Shown here: in pieces, positions 60,815 through 64,000 of the stretch
Layout: each line of letters opens with the position of its first letter
How positions within the stretch are numbered: the stretch's first letter is position 1
NCBI GenBank assembly: GCA_963665765.1
Contig: OY762464.1
Span: 1 to 64,000 of the forward strand
Origin: Bin76 sp963665765
Lineage (GTDB): Bacteria; Actinomycetota; Acidimicrobiia; Spongiisociales; ZC4RG35
Length of the DNA: 64,000 nucleotides
Direction of reading: 5' to 3'
Made by a program: the position numbers and the translations under genes
The notes under the pieces: model-generated
Told to the model about the DNA's origin: nothing
The model's input: the letters and a program-made list of their open reading frames with translations, nothing else
The model's database searches: none

Positions 60815-62017
60815 TTGTCTTCCATAATTTTTGAGGGAGTGAGAAAAGTATATCCGGGGGGCACTCTGGCTATCCATGATGTGAGCATCGAGGTGGACGA
60901 CGGGGAGTTCGTGGTGCTGGTGGGTCCCTCGGGATGCGGGAAATCCACCCTCCTGCGGATGGTGGCCGGGCTGGAGGAAATAACGGAGGGGTCGCTTCGT
61001 ATCGGCGACCGGGTGGTGAACGACGTCTCGCCCAAGGACCGGGACATCGCCATGGTTTTCCAGAACTACGCGCTCTATCCCCATATGAGCGTGTTCGACA
61101 ACATGGCCTTCGGATTGAAAATGCGCCGTATGCCTCGGGAGAAGATCCGTCGCCGGGTGGCGGACGCGGCGGCCATCTTGGAGATTTCCGAGCTCATGGA
61201 TCGGAAGCCCAAGTCGCTGTCGGGTGGGCAGCGCCAGCGGGTGGCGATGGGACGGGCCATCGTGCGGGAGCCGGCGGCATTCCTGATGGACGAACCACTG
61301 TCGAACCTCGACGCCAAGCTGCGGGTGCAGATGCGCTCGGAGTTGGGGATCCTCCACAAGCGCCTCAAGACCACCACCTTGTACGTCACCCATGATCAGG
61401 TGGAGGCCATGACCATGGGAGACCGGGTGGCGGTGCTGCGCAAAGCCGGCGAACAACAGACCAACCTACAGCAGATCGATACTCCCAGAGTGCTGTACGA
61501 CCGTCCCGCCAATCTGTTCGTGGCCGGATTCATCGGATCTCCCTCCATGAACTTCGTGTACGGGAAGATGAAGACCCGAGACCATGGGCTGGTCCTCGCC
61601 TTCGCTGATGAGCATATTCCTCTCCCGAACTCGGTTCTCGCCAACCGCCCTTCCCTGGCTTCCCACATCGACACCCAGGTGGTGGTGGGCATCAGACCGG
61701 AAGCCTTCGAGACCCATCCCTCGTCACAGGCATCTTCGGGGGTGGCCGCCATCGAGGCCGAAGCCACCCTGGTCGAGCAGTTGGGATCCGAAGCGTACGT
61801 CCACTTCAGCAAGCCGGCCCCTCCGGTCATCACCCCCGACATCCGGGAGCTCTTGGAAGATGAGGGAACCGACATCTCCTCGCTGGGAGACCGGACCAAA
61901 TTCGTGGCGCGGGTCGATCCCGATTCGGCGCCTTCGGCCGGAGGTCGAATCCGGCTTCGGGTGGACGTCTCCAAGCTGCACTTCTTCGACGACCGCACCG
62001 GAGCGTCCATCGGCTGA
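60815..62017 (+). CDS. ABC transporter ATP-binding protein, sugar type (UgpC/MsmK)
   Basis: A 400-residue ATPase for a carbohydrate-type importer. It has Walker A GPSGCGKSTLL (37-47), Q loop, signature LSGGQRQRVAMGRA, Walker B AFLMDEPLSNLDAK, and a long C-terminal OB-fold regulatory domain (about 240-400). The start is TTG at 60815 with GGAGGAGAG at 60801-60809. No permease or binding-protein genes accompany it; such MsmK-like ATPases often energise several transporters. Confidence 0.93.
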   Translation: MSSIIFEGVRKVYPGGTLAIHDVSIEVDDGEFVVLVGPSGCGKSTLLRMVAGLEEITEGSLRIGDRVVNDVSPKDRDIAMVFQNYALYPHMSVFDNMAFGLKMRRMPREKIRRRVADAAAILEISELMDRKPKSLSGGQRQRVAMGRAIVREPAAFLMDEPLSNLDAKLRVQMRSELGILHKRLKTTTLYVTHDQVEAMTMGDRVAVLRKAGEQQTNLQQIDTPRVLYDRPANLFVAGFIGSPSMNFVYGKMKTRDHGLVLAFADEHIPLPNSVLANRPSLASHIDTQVVVGIRPEAFETHPSSQASSGVAAIEAEATLVEQLGSEAYVHFSKPAPPVITPDIRELLEDEGTDISSLGDRTKFVARVDPDSAPSAGGRIRLRVDVSKLHFFDDRTGASIG

Positions 62018-62039
62018 CACCCGGGCGGAGGGTAGGGGA

Positions 62040-63356
62040 CTATGCCTCGAGAACCCTCCAAGTGGCGCGCTCCGAGCGGGCCTTTTCGACGTTCACCAGG
62101 CTCAACAGCACAAATCCCAACCCGAAAAAGATCACCAAGGACAAAACCGCCGGTCGGCTCGAACCGGTCACTTGGCGGAAAGTGGCGAAGATGATCGGGC
62201 CCCAGATGGCGGAGAACTTGGTGAACACCGAGAAGAAGCCGAAAAACTCGGCGGAGGCCTGTTCGGGGATGATCGATCCATAGAGGCTGCGGCTGAGGGC
62301 CTGGGTGCCGCCCAACACCATTCCGATCACCATTCCCAGGGCCAGCAGGGGATAGTTCTGTCCCACCGGTAGGTAGTAGGCGGCGACCAGCACCCCCGTC
62401 CAGATCACCAGGGCAAAGGAGATGGAGCGTTTGGGTCCGATCCGGTCGGACAGGCGTCCGAACAGAAGCGCCCCGAAAAAGGCCATGAACTGCACCACCA
62501 GCAAGACCAGGGCAATAAAAGAGGTGCTGATCTCAAGGGTTTCGGAAGAGTAGATGGCAGAGATGTTTATAACGGTCTGCACCCCGTCGATATAGAAGAT
62601 GTAGGCCACCACGAACAGCAGCAGATGTCGGTGTCCCGAGAGGTTGCGACAGGTCCTCCAGGTGCGGCTGAAACCGAGCCGCAAATGATTGCGGTGACCC
62701 ATTTGTTCTCGGTGGTCGCCGGTTCTCGCTCGGGTTTGGTCGACCTCCTGCAGGCGACCGAATGCGTACCAAGAAAAACCCGCCCACCAGATGCCGGAGC
62801 CTCCGATGGACAACCGGGCGGCCAGGGACTCCGACACGCCCAAGTTTTCGGAGTAGAAGATGAACACTATGGCCAGCAGCAGATAGATACCGCCGCCTAT
62901 GTAACCGAGAGCATATCCCTTGGAACTGACCCGATCGATGGTGTCGTCGGTGCTGATGAGGGGAAGCATGCTGTCGTAGAAGACGTTGGCCGCCGCCAAT
63001 CCGAAATGGGCGGCCAGGAATATGACGATGGCCGGCAGCACATCACCGGTGGAAACGAACGTGAAACAGGTGACGAACACGGCGCCGCCGTAGGCGCAAA
63101 CCCTCAGGAACCGGAGGCGCTGGGCGCGGTAGTCGGCAATCGCTCCCAGCACCGGGGTTATCAGAAAGAGCACCAGGGAGATGAGCCCCACCATGTATCC
63201 CCACAGAGACTCGGCGCTCAGGCCCAACCAGCCCTCCTCGGGAACGATCACCGAACCGAAATAGGCGGGAAGAACGCCCACCGTGATCACGACATAGCCC
63301 GAATTGGCCCAGTCATACATCGCCCACCCCAAAAGGGTGCGTCGGTCGTTTCTCAT
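62040..63356 (-). CDS. MFS transporter, UMF1/Atg22-like
   Basis: A 438-residue major-facilitator protein with 11-12 spans. WAMYDWANSGYVVITVGVL at the N terminus and the SDRIGPKRSI loop fit the UMF1 family of exporters, related to Atg22 vacuolar amino-acid exporters. A charged loop (about 207-240) splits the halves. The substrate is unknown. It is convergent with the ABC ATPase gene (23 bp). Confidence 0.88.
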   Translation of the reverse strand: MRNDRRTLLGWAMYDWANSGYVVITVGVLPAYFGSVIVPEEGWLGLSAESLWGYMVGLISLVLFLITPVLGAIADYRAQRLRFLRVCAYGGAVFVTCFTFVSTGDVLPAIVIFLAAHFGLAAANVFYDSMLPLISTDDTIDRVSSKGYALGYIGGGIYLLLAIVFIFYSENLGVSESLAARLSIGGSGIWWAGFSWYAFGRLQEVDQTRARTGDHREQMGHRNHLRLGFSRTWRTCRNLSGHRHLLLFVVAYIFYIDGVQTVINISAIYSSETLEISTSFIALVLLVVQFMAFFGALLFGRLSDRIGPKRSISFALVIWTGVLVAAYYLPVGQNYPLLALGMVIGMVLGGTQALSRSLYGSIIPEQASAEFFGFFSVFTKFSAIWGPIIFATFRQVTGSSRPAVLSLVIFFGLGFVLLSLVNVEKARSERATWRVLEA

Positions 63357-63530
63357 CCGATTTAAAGAATACGCCCGGGCGGACGCCCTCTCGGAACGGA
63401 GGCGGGTGGCATCGCTTCCTGACCCACAACCACCATCCGCTAGTCTTGGCTTGATCCGACCTCCGCCGCTTGGGGGCCGGGCACCAACTATGACGGCTGT
63501 CCTTTTCCCTGCTCACCACCGCGGAGCGCC

Positions 63531-64000
63531 ATGGCCATATTCCTGGCCGGTCTGACTTCCCTTTTATACGGGTTGTGCGATTTCGCCGGGGGGTTGGCCA
63601 CCCGCCGAGCCCCGGTGCTGGCGGTGACGCTGTGGGCCAATCTGGTGGGTTTGGCGATCGCGGTCTTCATATCGGTGATGCATTACCTGGTGATCGGCGA
63701 CACGGTCACTCTATCCGATCTCGTCTGGGGAGCGGTGAGCGGGGTGGCTGGAGTAGCCGGACTCGCCTTGTACTTCCAGGGGATGGCCAAGGGCCGGATG
63801 GCGGTGGTGGCGCCCGTATCGGCTGTCACTTTGGCGGTGGTTCCCCTGGTGTTCGGGGTGGTGACCGGCGAACGCTACGGCCTGCAGTCATGGGCGGGAG
63901 TGGCATTGGCCCTGCCCGCCCTGTGGCTCACGGTATCCCAGCGCCGGCGATGGGATCGTTCGGGAAAAGCGATCTACGGCGTGATATCGGGGCTGACCTT
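63531..64000 (+). CDS. EamA/DMT-family transporter, partial
   Basis: An open frame from ATG 63531 runs to the window end. It begins MAIFLAGLTSLLYGLCDFAG and contains the first EamA repeat with about five spans (TLWANLVGLAIAVFISV, GAVSGVAGVAGLALYFQGM, VSAVTLAVVPLVFGVV). Drug/metabolite transporters of this kind export small molecules. The rest of the gene lies outside the window. The 174-bp gap upstream has no gene. Confidence 0.8.
   Translation, partial: MAIFLAGLTSLLYGLCDFAGGLATRRAPVLAVTLWANLVGLAIAVFISVMHYLVIGDTVTLSDLVWGAVSGVAGVAGLALYFQGMAKGRMAVVAPVSAVTLAVVPLVFGVVTGERYGLQSWAGVALALPALWLTVSQRRRWDRSGKAIYGVISGLT

Overview
The window is a high-GC, gene-dense stretch of an actinobacterial chromosome. 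The lineage evidence is a Bpa/PafE-type proteasome activator, CarD next to the c-di-AMP synthase DisA, ClpC, the order SpoU methyltransferase-pheS-pheT-arg-mpg, frequent GTG/TTG starts, ATGA/GTGA gene overlaps, and many -10 boxes (TANNNT) lying only 6-10 nt before a start codon. Thr-rich linkers in secreted or membrane proteins suggest Acidimicrobiia or a relative, but that placement is inference.

Layout. 1-5.2 kb: end of a SpoU methyltransferase, pheST, argF and a 3-methyladenine glycosylase. This looks like the familiar pheST-argCJBDFRGH-mpg cluster with most arg genes missing. 5.2-9.2 kb: membrane protein, ammonium transporter, a 462-bp intergenic region with palindromes, and a His-rich zinc CDF exporter. 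9.4-15.9 kb: a same-strand signalling module (STAS protein, receiver-PP2C phosphatase, anti-sigma-type kinase, periplasmic-binding lipoprotein, HAMP histidine kinase) followed by a divergent M19 dipeptidase. 16.0-18.0 kb: a lower-GC AAA ATPase plus TOPRIM/DUF4276-like pair that resembles two-gene phage-defence systems. 18.2-30.1 kb: polyprenyl diphosphate synthase, ClpC, a queuosine-salvage enzyme, a BMP lipoprotein and nucleoside-type ABC transporter with an overlapping P450, and a zinc-ribbon membrane protein. 30.3-34.8 kb: disA, carD, ispF, cysS, rlmB, tRNA-Thr. 35-43.3 kb: envelope proteins, an SDR, an AI-2E family permease, an FAD oxidoreductase, an AlaX editing protein, CvpA, AlkD, a methyltransferase, a YjdF-like protein and tRNA-Arg. 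43.4-46.5 kb: a lower-GC accessory island with an IS3-family remnant interleaved with a STAND-type NTPase fragment, then a type II restriction-modification pair. 46.6-52.6 kb: histidine operon (TrpR-like regulator, hisG-D-B-H-F-IE) with hisA divergent. 52.6-64 kb: SpoU methyltransferase, membrane protein, FAD dehydrogenase, Bpa, a degenerate SDR, a YchF-like GTPase, a cation/proton antiporter, a small exporter-like protein, an orphan sugar-type ABC ATPase, a UMF1-type MFS protein and the start of an EamA transporter.

The regions most likely to hold something undescribed are the partner-switching sensor operon (9.4-14.9 kb), the ATPase/TOPRIM pair (16-18 kb), the IS3/STAND mosaic (43.5-44.6 kb) and the histidine operon with its TrpR-like first gene and palindromic divergent promoter. 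All calls come from reading motifs, lengths and gene order by eye; no database search was possible.
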